Both the position numbers and the translations under genes were made by a program. A stretch of 18,361 nt of DNA from an uncultured Oscillospiraceae bacterium (GTDB taxonomy: Bacteria > Bacillota > Clostridia > Oscillospirales > Oscillospiraceae). Location: contig CAJTUD010000059.1 of NCBI GenBank assembly GCA_910579725.1, positions 1-18,361 of the forward strand, in the 5' to 3' direction. Position 1 is the stretch's first letter, and every line of letters begins with the position of its first letter. Positions 12,486 through 18,361 of the stretch are shown here, one piece after another. The notes below the pieces were generated by a model. That model was given only the letters and a program-made list of their open reading frames with translations. It searched no databases and was not told the origin of the DNA.

Positions 12486-12514
12486 TTGAAAATCGGGGCA
12501 GAATACGATATACT
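12486..12514 (+). promoter_or_regulatory. Sigma-A promoter for the pseudouridine synthase/exonuclease operon
   Basis: TTGAAA (12486-12491) and TATACT (12509-12514) are separated by exactly 17 bases, a near-consensus vegetative promoter. Transcription would start around 12521, giving a leader of about 30 bases that includes the ribosome binding site GAGAGGAGG. Confidence 0.78.
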
Positions 12515-12550
12515 ATAAACATGTTTTTACTTCGGGAGAGGAGGCGGGCC

Positions 12551-13435
12551 ATGGCAGCGCTGGAACTGGTCGTAACCGGGGCACAGAGTGGGCGGACCGT
12601 CAAAAGTCTTCTGAAATCGGAGCTGGAGATTTCCGCCGCCCTGATGGGCCGCCTGAAGCGGACAGAAACCGGACTGACGGTGAACGGCCAGCGGGCGTTC
12701 ACCACCGCAGTTCTCCGGGAGGGGGACCGGCTGGCAGTGGATCTTGCCGCGGCGGAGCGTCCGGCGACGGTCCGGCCCGTTCCCATGGAGCTGGAGATCC
12801 TCTTTGAGGACGAGCACCTGCTGGTGGTAAACAAGCCCGCGCCTCTGGCGTCCATTCCCTCATCCCTGGTCCCCGGGGAACCGACCTTGGCGGAGGGGCT
12901 TCTGCACCACCTGGGAGAGGGGGCGTCCCTGCATCTGGTGAACCGGCTGGACCGGGGGACAACAGGGCTGCTGGCGGCGGCGAAAAGTGCCTGGATTCAC
13001 GATTGCCTCCGGCGGCGGATGCATGCGGAGGGCTTCCGCCGGACCTATCTGGCCGTCTGCGAGGGAGCGCCGGAGAGAGAAGAGGGCCGGGTGGAACTGC
13101 CCATCGGCCGGGACCCGGCATCCGCCGTCCGGCGGCGGGTTGACCCGAACGGAAAACCGGCGGAAACAGAGTACCGGGTGCTCTCCCACACCGGCGGCCG
13201 CGCTTTGGTGGAGCTGACGCCTCATACTGGCCGCACCCACCAGCTGCGGGTGCATATGGCGGCTCTCGGCTGCCCCCTGACGGGAGATTGGCTGTACGGA
13301 ACCGAGGACCGGACACTGATTGCCCGGCCTGCCCTGCACGCGGCCCGACTGGCTCTGAGGCATCCGGCGTCAGGAGAAGAGTTGGCGCTGGATGCGCCGC
13401 TGCCGGAGGATATGAGAAAACTATTGGAGCGATGA
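12551..13435 (+). CDS. RluA-family RNA pseudouridine synthase
   Basis: This enzyme isomerises uridine to pseudouridine in rRNA or tRNA. It has 294 residues. Residues 1-66 form an S4-like RNA-binding domain (LMGRLKRTETGLTVNGQ). The catalytic domain has the RluA motif around Asp134 (HLVNRLDRGTTGLL; Thr where Ser is common) and the motif LTPHTGRTHQLRVHMA at about 222-237. The motif I region reads VVNKPAPLASIPS instead of the commoner VVNKPAGLVVHP. The start at 12551 is supported by GAGAGGAGG, 6 bases before the ATG. The open frame runs further upstream but crosses the promoter. The target site (RluC/RluD-type or other) cannot be told from sequence. It is followed after 4 bp by the exonuclease gene, so the two are translated from one transcript. 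Confidence 0.93.
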   Translation: MAALELVVTGAQSGRTVKSLLKSELEISAALMGRLKRTETGLTVNGQRAFTTAVLREGDRLAVDLAAAERPATVRPVPMELEILFEDEHLLVVNKPAPLASIPSSLVPGEPTLAEGLLHHLGEGASLHLVNRLDRGTTGLLAAAKSAWIHDCLRRRMHAEGFRRTYLAVCEGAPEREEGRVELPIGRDPASAVRRRVDPNGKPAETEYRVLSHTGGRALVELTPHTGRTHQLRVHMAALGCPLTGDWLYGTEDRTLIARPALHAARLALRHPASGEELALDAPLPEDMRKLLER

Positions 13436-13439
13436 AACA

Positions 13440-14381
13440 ATGGCAGAACTGATTTTTCTGGATCTGGAGTGGAATACCACCTTTTGCCGCAACAAATCCG
13501 GGGAGAGAGTCCCTTTTCATGAGCTCATTGAGGTGGCTGCCATGAAGGTGGAGCAGGCCACTGGCGCTATGCTGGATTCCTTCCACAGCTATATTCATCC
13601 CAAGGCCAGCCGGAAGATTGAGAGCCGGACCTACCGCTTGCTGCCCTATGAGCGGGAGGAGCTGCGCGCTCTGTTGTCCGGTGCGCCCGGTTTTCTGGAT
13701 CTGGGGCCCGCCTTTCTCCACTGGTGTGGGCCGGACCCAGTGTTTGTGGAGTGGGGGAACAATGACGTGGAGGTGCTGCTGGACAACTTCGCCTTTCACC
13801 GGCTGTCCTTTGATGCGGACTGGAAGTGCGAATATTTTGACCTGCAATATATGTACCAGAAGCTGATCGAGGGCAGTCTGGGCTGTCAGCCCTCTCTGGA
13901 GAAAGCAGTGACGGAGTTGGGCATTGAGGCGGATCTGGACTTCCACTCCGCGTGGAACGACACCTATTACACCATCATGGTCTATCAGGCTATGCTGGAC
14001 CGGTTCGCAGATCTGACTATGTTTCACCGCCCACCCAAGCGCAAGGGCGTACCGCCCTTGTGGGAGATGGAGCTGGGCAGCTACGATACCCGTTGGGCCT
14101 GCAAAAACCGGCGAGAGCTGGCGCAGCCGGCTTGCCCTTTGTGCGGGCAGCCCATGCTGGCGGGACGCTGGGTGCGGACGACTCCTACGGAGCAGGTGCT
14201 GCGCTGCAAGTGTAAGGAACACCGGCGGCTGTACATGGCCGTCACCGTGGAGAAAGACGGTGCGCTCTGGGCAGGGAAGGCCGCCATTTACAAGGAGGCG
14301 GGCCCTATTGCCGAGCGCTACCGGAAGGCGGTCCACAAAATCCAGGAAAGCGCCCGCCGGAAGGAAAAGGCGGCAGGCTGA
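13440..14381 (+). CDS. DEDDh-type 3'-5' exonuclease with C-terminal cysteine-rich segment
   Basis: A 313-residue protein of the DnaQ-like exonuclease superfamily (related to KapD/ERI-type proteins). The four acidic residues and the general-base His are visible: Asp8 and Glu10 (FLDLEW), Asp109 (EWGNNDVEVL), and His169 and Asp174 (FHSAWNDTYYT). The domain ends near residue 195. A C-terminal extension follows with Cys232-x2-Cys235 and Cys256-x-Cys258, a plausible small zinc ribbon, and a lysine/arginine-rich end. These fit nucleic-acid binding (inference). Whether RNA or DNA is the substrate cannot be decided; its partnership with a pseudouridine synthase favours RNA. The ATG is 4 bp after the upstream stop with GGAG about 10 bases before it. 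The transcript ends at the hairpin about 110 bp downstream. Confidence 0.87.
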   Translation: MAELIFLDLEWNTTFCRNKSGERVPFHELIEVAAMKVEQATGAMLDSFHSYIHPKASRKIESRTYRLLPYEREELRALLSGAPGFLDLGPAFLHWCGPDPVFVEWGNNDVEVLLDNFAFHRLSFDADWKCEYFDLQYMYQKLIEGSLGCQPSLEKAVTELGIEADLDFHSAWNDTYYTIMVYQAMLDRFADLTMFHRPPKRKGVPPLWEMELGSYDTRWACKNRRELAQPACPLCGQPMLAGRWVRTTPTEQVLRCKCKEHRRLYMAVTVEKDGALWAGKAAIYKEAGPIAERYRKAVHKIQESARRKEKAAG

Positions 14382-14493
14382 TTCTTCTTTCAGCGCCCTT
14401 GTTGCTGCCGCGGCAAATGGTCCCCGGGAGTTCCGGCCAATCTGTACGTTGCGTCTCCAATCAAGGAATCGTATCCACCAGCCATATCGCTTG

Positions 14494-14524
14494 AGCGGGA
14501 GCCATCCGGCCCCCGCTTTTTTTT
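14494..14524 (+). terminator. Rho-independent terminator of the pseudouridine synthase/exonuclease operon
   Basis: AGCGGG pairs with CCCGCT, the stem continues after one A/C mismatch with GCC/GGC, the loop is ATCC, and eight Ts follow directly. It lies 112 bp after the exonuclease stop and just before the next promoter. The 14382-14493 stretch holds no other feature I can support. Confidence 0.88.
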
Positions 14525-14545
14525 CATAAAAGAGAAAAATCCCTC

Positions 14546-14574
14546 TTGACAAAATGATTCTATTGGAGTAGAAT
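14546..14574 (+). promoter_or_regulatory. Sigma-A promoter of the BlaI/M56 operon
   Basis: Consensus -35 TTGACA (14546-14551) and -10 TAGAAT (14569-14574) with a 17-base spacer. Transcription would start near 14581. The -10 hexamer is itself the right arm of the first inverted repeat, so a repressor bound there would exclude polymerase. Confidence 0.85.
14557..14574. promoter_or_regulatory. Putative BlaI-type operator 1
   Basis: Inverted repeat ATTCTA-N6-TAGAAT with perfect 6-base arms, lying across the promoter spacer and -10. It shares the TTCTA-N6-TAGAA core with operator 2, with centres 24 bp apart. Autoregulation is established for BlaI/MecI-family repressors; binding to this particular sequence is inference. 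Confidence 0.7.
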
Positions 14575-14581
14575 GCAATTG

Positions 14582-14597
14582 TTCTATCGCGATAGAA
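14582..14597. promoter_or_regulatory. Putative BlaI-type operator 2
   Basis: A perfect 16-base palindrome, TTCTATCGCGATAGAA, starting at about +1 of the BlaI/M56 transcript. It has the same TTCTA-N6-TAGAA core as operator 1. Its position just downstream of the promoter fits a dimeric repressor binding cooperatively with the first site. Confidence 0.75.
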
Positions 14598-14623
14598 TAC
14601 TGAAAGGAGCGGCAGATACAGAT

Positions 14624-14983
14624 ATGGAATGCAGAATTTTTGACAGCGAGCTGAAAATCCTGGAAATTCTCTGGGAGGGCGGGGAGCTGTCTGCCAGGGA
14701 AGTGGCCGCGCAGGCTGCGGAGCAGGTGGGGTGGAGCAAGACCACCACCTACACGGTGTTGAAAAAGTGTGTGGAGAAAGGGTTGGTGGAGCGCATGGAG
14801 CCGGGCTTCCGGTGCCGGGCCCTGGCCTCCCGGCAGGAGGCCCAACGGAGGGAGACCCGGGAGCTTATCGACCGGATGTACGGTGGATCCTCTGACCGGC
14901 TGGTAGCCTCGCTGCTGGATGGGAAGACGCTGTCCGGGGAAGAGATCCGCCGGCTGCGGAAGCTGGTGGAGGAGCTGAAATGA
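14624..14983 (+). CDS. BlaI/MecI/CopY-family transcriptional repressor
   Basis: A 119-residue dimeric winged-helix repressor. The winged helix spans about residues 4-75, with recognition-helix sequence WSKTTTYTVLKKCVEKG at 37-53 as in BlaI/MecI proteins. The C-terminal helices (about 75-119, LSGEEIRRLRKLVEEL) form the dimer and are the part cleaved in classical BlaI. The Asn-Phe cleavage pair known in S. aureus is not visible here. The start was placed at 14624 (MECRIF), because the earlier in-frame ATG at 14573 overlaps the -10 box. AGGAG is 14 bases upstream, longer than usual, so the exact start is slightly uncertain. The stop overlaps the start of the M56 gene (ATGA), the usual coupling of repressor and protease-sensor. 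Two inverted repeats in its promoter are probable self-operators. Confidence 0.92.
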   Translation: MECRIFDSELKILEILWEGGELSAREVAAQAAEQVGWSKTTTYTVLKKCVEKGLVERMEPGFRCRALASRQEAQRRETRELIDRMYGGSSDRLVASLLDGKTLSGEEIRRLRKLVEELK

Positions 14984-17169
14984 CGGCGCTGCTCTCAGCG
15001 GTGGGGAGGACCGGACTTTCCGCCGCGGTGATGATTCTGGCGGTGATGACTCTGCGGGTATGGTTCCAGGAACGGACGCCCCGGCGGGTGTTCTGCCTGC
15101 TGTGGGATCTGACGTTGGTCCGACTGCTGGTACTGGCGGAGCTTCCATCTCCGGTGAGCATCCGCCGGTGGCTGCCGCAGGCCGCGCCGGCATCCGTTGC
15201 CGGACCGGAGACGGCCGCCGTTATCCTGACAGACGGCTCTCTGGCCATCCGGGAGGCTTATTCGTTCGATGTATTGGAGAGCGGAACGGCTTGCAGGCTC
15301 ATCCCGGCGACCTCTTCTGCGCCGGACTGGGGCGGAATTCTGTTCGTGCTGTGGCTGGCGGGAGTATTGTCGCTGGCAGGGTGGTTCCTTTGGAGCCACT
15401 GGCGCTTTCGCCGGATGTACGCGGACTCGCTGCCGGTGCGGGAGAGCTTTGTTTTAGACTGGCTCTCCGCCCGTCCTCTAAGCCGGCCGGTGCAGGTGCG
15501 GACCAGCGACCGAATCGCCGCGCCCCTGACCTATGGCATTGTGTATCCTGTGATCCTGTTGCCCCGAGGGATGGAGGACCGGGAAGTTCTCTCCTGCGTC
15601 CTGTCCCATGAATACGAACACATCCGGCGTTTTGACGCGCTGCGGAAGGCGCTGCTGGCACTTGCACTGTGCCTCCACTGGTTCAACCCTCTGGTGTGGG
15701 CGCTGTACGTCCTGGCAAACCGGGACATGGAGCTCAACTGTGACGAGGCGGTGCTTCGCAGCGGAGCGGACCGGGAGAGGTACGCCCTGGCTCTGCTGGG
15801 ACTGGAAGAGCGGCGGGGAAGCTGGAATCCCACCGGCAGCCATTTCAGCAGTCACGCCCTGGAAGAAAGGATTAAGACAATCATGAAACGGAAACATATA
15901 TCACTGACCGCCCTGACGGCGGTACTGGTGGTGATGGCAATTACCACCACAGTCTTCGCCTCCGCCGCGCCGGAGGGCAGGGAGGATCAGAACGCGTCCG
16001 GGACCGGTCGCGTCCATGATCACCTGGAAGTCGTGAAAGACGAGGAGGCGTCGGTCATCTCCAGAGGAGGAGAGAACGGCGAGACGTTCTACTCTCTGGA
16101 TGATGGCATAACCTGGATGAGCGAGGAGCGCTATCAAGCCGAATACGGCAGCTGGGGCGACGGCTGGCAGGTGGAGTGGTGGACCTGGGAGGAGTACAAG
16201 GCCTGGCTGGAACAGGAGCGGAAGAACCTACAGGAGATGATCGGAGAGAGGTCCTGGACGCCCTCCACCGGTTGGTTCACCTGGGATCAGGAAAAGGTGG
16301 ATGAAGCCATTGCCATGTATGAGGAGATTCTTGAGAAAATCAAGAACGGCGCGCTGTACTCCAAGACCATCATCGATAAGAACGGCAAGGAGGTGGAGGA
16401 TGCTGCCCTCGGGTCCGATGCTCCGTTGAACATGGTGATCGCGTCCACCTTCGATGTGAAGGACATGGTCTCCACCGCCCCCAGACCCGTGGATAAGGCG
16501 GCGCTGCTGGAGGAGCTGAAGACCTTCGGTATCGAAGGCAGCGAGAATCTCATGACCTTCGGCGGCCGGCTGATCCGTCATTTTGTGGATGGCGTGCCCG
16601 TAGGGGATAACGGCTATTCCGTGAGATACGTTTACACCAACCCTGACGGTGTGGTGGACGTTCACACCCTCCGCGCTGTGATCTTCAACCCGGATGGGTC
16701 CTATGATGCCATGGGAGAGCTGACCGGTGTTGTGACAGATGGGGACGAGGGCTTCAGCCAGGAGCTCATCGACTGCGCGATATTTCCCGGCAGGCTCCAG
16801 GCGGCCGCCGGCATGGACACATACTGGGATCAGAGAGGTGCGATGCCCGGCGGGGTTGAACAAACAGCTCATGCCGTGGGTGCTGGCAGCAGCGGCGGCA
16901 GATCCCTCGAGGAAATTTTTGCCCGATATGCGGAGTATGGTCTGGTCTACCAGCCTAGGGAGAGCGGCGCAGGCGCACTGACCTGGAACGGACAGCCCGT
17001 CCGATCCTTTGCGGATCTGAAGCCAGATGGCGGCGCATTCAGTTATGAGGACCCCTATGCCAGAGACGGCCTGACGGTTTACACCGAGTACGGACAGGAT
17101 GGAAAGCTGACCGGCCTGACCGTCAACGCCGCACCTGCCGGAGATGGAAAAGCGGGAGCTGGGATTTGA
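14980..17169 (+). CDS. M56-family (BlaR1/MecR1-like) membrane zinc metalloprotease-sensor
   Basis: A 729-residue membrane protein that in this family senses an outside signal and triggers cleavage of its BlaI partner. Hydrophobic segments lie at about 5-27, 35-53, 118-138, 221-247 and 308-328. The zinc-protease motif HEYEH is at 210-214, with a probable third ligand in NRDMELNCDE (Glu251). After the last membrane span, about 400 residues lie outside. This part has a W-rich stretch (YSLDDGITWMSEERY, then WEEYKAWL, about 371-410) and a beta-rich end (LTVYTEYGQDGKLTGLTV). I see no SxxK, SxN or KTG set of a penicillin-binding domain, so a beta-lactam signal is unlikely. The start overlaps the repressor stop (ATGA) and has GGAGGAG a few bases upstream. 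No beta-lactamase or PBP gene is adjacent, so its targets are the operon itself or elsewhere. Confidence 0.9.
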   Translation: MTALLSAVGRTGLSAAVMILAVMTLRVWFQERTPRRVFCLLWDLTLVRLLVLAELPSPVSIRRWLPQAAPASVAGPETAAVILTDGSLAIREAYSFDVLESGTACRLIPATSSAPDWGGILFVLWLAGVLSLAGWFLWSHWRFRRMYADSLPVRESFVLDWLSARPLSRPVQVRTSDRIAAPLTYGIVYPVILLPRGMEDREVLSCVLSHEYEHIRRFDALRKALLALALCLHWFNPLVWALYVLANRDMELNCDEAVLRSGADRERYALALLGLEERRGSWNPTGSHFSSHALEERIKTIMKRKHISLTALTAVLVVMAITTTVFASAAPEGREDQNASGTGRVHDHLEVVKDEEASVISRGGENGETFYSLDDGITWMSEERYQAEYGSWGDGWQVEWWTWEEYKAWLEQERKNLQEMIGERSWTPSTGWFTWDQEKVDEAIAMYEEILEKIKNGALYSKTIIDKNGKEVEDAALGSDAPLNMVIASTFDVKDMVSTAPRPVDKAALLEELKTFGIEGSENLMTFGGRLIRHFVDGVPVGDNGYSVRYVYTNPDGVVDVHTLRAVIFNPDGSYDAMGELTGVVTDGDEGFSQELIDCAIFPGRLQAAAGMDTYWDQRGAMPGGVEQTAHAVGAGSSGGRSLEEIFARYAEYGLVYQPRESGAGALTWNGQPVRSFADLKPDGGAFSYEDPYARDGLTVYTEYGQDGKLTGLTVNAAPAGDGKAGAGI

Positions 17170-17320
17170 CCGGGCCGCGCCGGAGTATCTGGAGCGCCTT
17201 GTATCTGGATAAAGCGATTCTTTGATGGAATCTGCGTATCACCGTCAGCTGGAAGCCCGGGAATAGCAGTAAATTTGGGCACCATGAAAGTTCTTTTTGA
17301 TGCTTTTTCTGTCAAGATAA

Positions 17321-17333
17321 TAACCGCCGGTTA
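17321..17333. promoter_or_regulatory. 13-bp palindrome upstream of the Xre regulator gene
   Basis: TAACCG-C-CGGTTA is a perfect inverted repeat with one central base. It lies 34 bp before the -35 of the Xre gene promoter. It could be an operator, but no second copy was seen and its protein partner is unknown. Confidence 0.35.
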
Positions 17334-17366
17334 ATTTCTGACCTGGAAAGCCGTCGCACCGCTCTC

Positions 17367-17395
17367 TTGTGGATTCATGGGGAAGCTGGTATCAT
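17367..17395 (+). promoter_or_regulatory. Probable promoter of the Xre regulator gene
   Basis: TTGTGG (17367-17372) and TATCAT (17390-17395) with a 17-base spacer. The -10 matches consensus at 5 of 6 positions, the -35 at its three most important ones. The leader to the start codon would be about 25 bases and includes the ribosome binding site. Confidence 0.6.
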
Positions 17396-17426
17396 AAAGC
17401 CATCAACAGAAAACGGAGGCTTTGCC

Positions 17427-17753
17427 ATGAAGATCCACGAGGTGATCCGCACACGCCGTCAAGCCCTGGGAGTGACCCAGGAGGGGCTGGCGGACCGACT
17501 GGGGGTGTTTGCTTCGGCAGTGAACAAGTGGGAAAATGCGCTCAATTATCCGGATATTACTCTGCTGCCCACTCTGGCCCGTACGCTTGGGGTAGATTTG
17601 AATACGCTGCTCTCCTTCCGGGAGGACATGACCTGTATGGCGTCGGAGGAGCGGGATCTGGATCAGGTGCAGGCTCTGGCAGACCAGAAGCTTCAGTTCC
17701 TACGGGATAGCCCCGGCTATACAAAATTGATCAGAAAATATAAGAAACAGTGA
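17427..17753 (+). CDS. Small Xre-family helix-turn-helix regulator
   Basis: A 108-residue cytosolic DNA-binding protein. Residues 1-62 form a Cro/C1-type HTH (RTRRQALGVTQEGLADRLGV, then SAVNKWENALNYPDI). Many clostridial relatives with this HTH, ending in DLNTLLSF, continue into a long helical-repeat domain. Here only about 40 residues follow (DQVQALADQKLQFL and a basic end), so it may be a short form or a remnant (inference). The start at 17427 is supported by GGAGG, 7 bases upstream; the open frame runs 20 codons further up but across the promoter. It has its own promoter and a hairpin right after the stop, so it is probably monocistronic. No partner gene or phage gene is nearby. Its target is unknown. 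Confidence 0.85.
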   Translation: MKIHEVIRTRRQALGVTQEGLADRLGVFASAVNKWENALNYPDITLLPTLARTLGVDLNTLLSFREDMTCMASEERDLDQVQALADQKLQFLRDSPGYTKLIRKYKKQ

Positions 17754-17755
17754 AA

Positions 17756-17785
17756 GGAATGGGCGCGGATTACCGCACCCATTCC
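17756..17785 (+). terminator. Hairpin after the Xre regulator gene, possible terminator
   Basis: Arms GGAATGGGCGCGG and CCGCACCCATTCC pair over 13 positions with one C/A mismatch, with loop ATTA, starting 3 bases after the stop codon. The sequence after the stem (TCTGCGTGTTACC) is not T-rich, so intrinsic termination on the + strand is uncertain. On the - strand the following bases are T-rich. Confidence 0.5.
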
Positions 17786-17874
17786 TCTGCGTGTTACCTT
17801 CCCTCTATCCGAGTTAGGAAAAGGTGGGAAAAGCGTAGAAATACAGGCAAAAAGGCGGTGCAGAAAATGAACGT

Positions 17875-17895
17875 CATCTGTCAAGTAGACAGATG
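17875..17895. repeat. Inverted repeat in the gene-free right end
   Basis: CATCTGTC and GACAGATG are perfect 8-base arms around AAGTA. No T-run follows on either strand, so it does not read as a terminator. Short open frames across it give no recognisable protein. It could be a mobile-element end remnant or an operator; neither is shown. Confidence 0.5.
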
Positions 17896-17958
17896 GAAAA
17901 AGAGAATGATGCCACAAGGATCTGGTTCCTGAAAGTAAGGGAGGCCAGGTCTTTTAAT

Positions 17959-18260
17959 TTAAATTGAAGCTGCCTTGTATCGTAAAAGTCCATATATGTC
18001 TGTAACATCCTTCAAATAGTGACTCCATTGCGCAATATCCAACAAAGCACTTCTAACAATCTCCCGGATCGCCATTGGTTCCGCGTCATTGTCTGCTTCA
18101 CCAATCGCGATGATCTACTCCTGCTCCAGATAATAAAGTGAGACATAAGATTTCTGAAAGCAGATATATTTTCATTTCCTGGAGCATGGCGGTTCTAATG
18201 GTTGCAGATTGCTATTTTCTCACGCCCATTAATCCCTTTAAGTGCTTCTTCTAGCAACGC
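17959..18260 (-). pseudogene. Eroded coding sequence, family not recognised
   Basis: Three protein-like stretches follow each other on the - strand in different frames. The first, about 18260-18195, contains ALLEEALKGINGREK and ends in a stop. The second, about 18187-18098, begins MLQEMKIYLLSEILC and ends in a stop. The third, about 18114-17959, contains EPMAIREIVRSALLDIAQW and ends DIYGLLRYKAASI before a stop; its frame is closed upstream by a TAG. All three have the charged/hydrophobic periodicity of real helical proteins, but none has a start codon with a ribosome binding site. The simplest reading is a gene, or two small overlapping genes, decayed by frameshifts and stops. I cannot name the family. 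Base composition here is visibly more AT-rich than in the genes to the left. Confidence 0.33.
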
Positions 18261-18308
18261 TTAACAAGGGCACACAGGCCATAGTATAAGACGCAGAGAG
18301 AAAGATTT

Positions 18309-18361
18309 TCAGATTTTCCACTCAAACGAAACGCGGTCGCTGGTGGCCTGGACCTGGGAGA
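18309..18361 (-). CDS. Possible 3' end of a gene entering from the right edge
   Basis: On the - strand the last 16 codons before a TGA read SQVQATSDRVSFEWKI, open to the window edge. The alternating polar/hydrophobic pattern and the GC-rich codons resemble a real C-terminal beta strand. Too little is visible to identify a family, and chance remains a good alternative. Confidence 0.22.
   Translation of the reverse strand, partial: SQVQATSDRVSFEWKI

Larger units (their letters stand above)
17786..18361. other. Gene-poor, AT-richer right end
   Basis: No intact gene with a start and a ribosome binding site is seen in this stretch. It holds one perfect inverted repeat, the decayed - strand coding fragments and a possible partial gene end. 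The change in composition and the broken frames suggest remnant mobile or horizontally acquired DNA, but no transposase, integrase or attachment site can be recognised. Confidence 0.45.

Noticed and set aside
14573..14623. Earlier ATG start for the BlaI-family repressor
   Set aside because: It overlaps the -10 box and would precede the transcription start. The conserved family N-terminus begins at 14624.
12699..15193. Long - strand frames (617 and 267 codons) opposite the pseudouridine synthase, exonuclease and BlaI/M56 genes
   Set aside because: They are antisense to clear genes and run through the terminator and promoter. The proline/arginine-rich composition is typical of shadow frames.
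14624..17169. A true beta-lactam resistance locus
   Set aside because: The pair has the BlaI/BlaR1 architecture, but the outer domain lacks penicillin-binding motifs and no beta-lactamase or PBP gene is adjacent.
17750..17932. A 60-codon + strand frame after the Xre gene
   Set aside because: It starts just at the Xre stop, reads through the terminal hairpin, lacks a ribosome binding site of its own and shows no family resemblance.

Overview
The window looks like chromosomal DNA of a GC-rich member of the Clostridia, most likely a gut Oscillospirales/Oscillospiraceae type. Evidence: Firmicute-style RpoB and RpoC without the large insertions of Gram-negative homologues, strong AGGAGG-like ribosome binding sites, an M56/BlaI pair, and Xre and hybrid-kinase proteins of clostridial style. 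The exact genus is inference.

Layout. (1) 1-7242, + strand: rpoB (5' end cut by the window edge) and rpoC, 18 bp apart, ending in a near-perfect 22-bp-arm hairpin that can act in both directions. (2) 7392-12332, - strand: a hybrid histidine kinase, an HD-GYP-like phosphohydrolase with a long helical N-terminal region, and an M17 leucyl aminopeptidase. They are co-directional with gaps of 40 and 50 bp, and the kinase has an extended -10 promoter. (3) 12551-14381, + strand: an RluA-family pseudouridine synthase and a DEDDh 3'-5' exonuclease, driven by a clear sigma-A promoter (TTGAAA-17-TATACT) that diverges from the kinase promoter, and ended by a strong intrinsic terminator. (4) 14546-17169, + strand: a BlaI-family repressor and an M56 (BlaR1-like) membrane metalloprotease overlapping by ATGA. 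Their TTGACA-17-TAGAAT promoter is covered by two TTCTA-N6-TAGAA inverted repeats that are probably the repressor's own operators. (5) 17427-17753: a small Xre-type regulator with its own promoter and a hairpin just after it. (6) 17754-18361: a visibly AT-richer stretch with no intact gene, only protein-like fragments on the - strand broken by stops and frame changes, plus what may be the last 16 codons of a gene entering from the right edge.

How the genes work together. The rpo genes are housekeeping. The kinase and the HD-GYP-like protein plausibly form one signalling unit (phosphorelay plus nucleotide or cyclic-di-nucleotide hydrolysis). The kinase has no visible sensor domain and carries a degenerate middle receiver, so its input and output partners are probably elsewhere. 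The BlaI/M56 pair is a self-contained proteolytic signalling switch. Its outer domain lacks penicillin-binding motifs and no beta-lactamase lies beside it, so its signal and targets are unknown. I found no convincing undescribed multi-gene system. The BlaI/M56 switch, the kinase/HD pair and the eroded right end are the points most worth checking.
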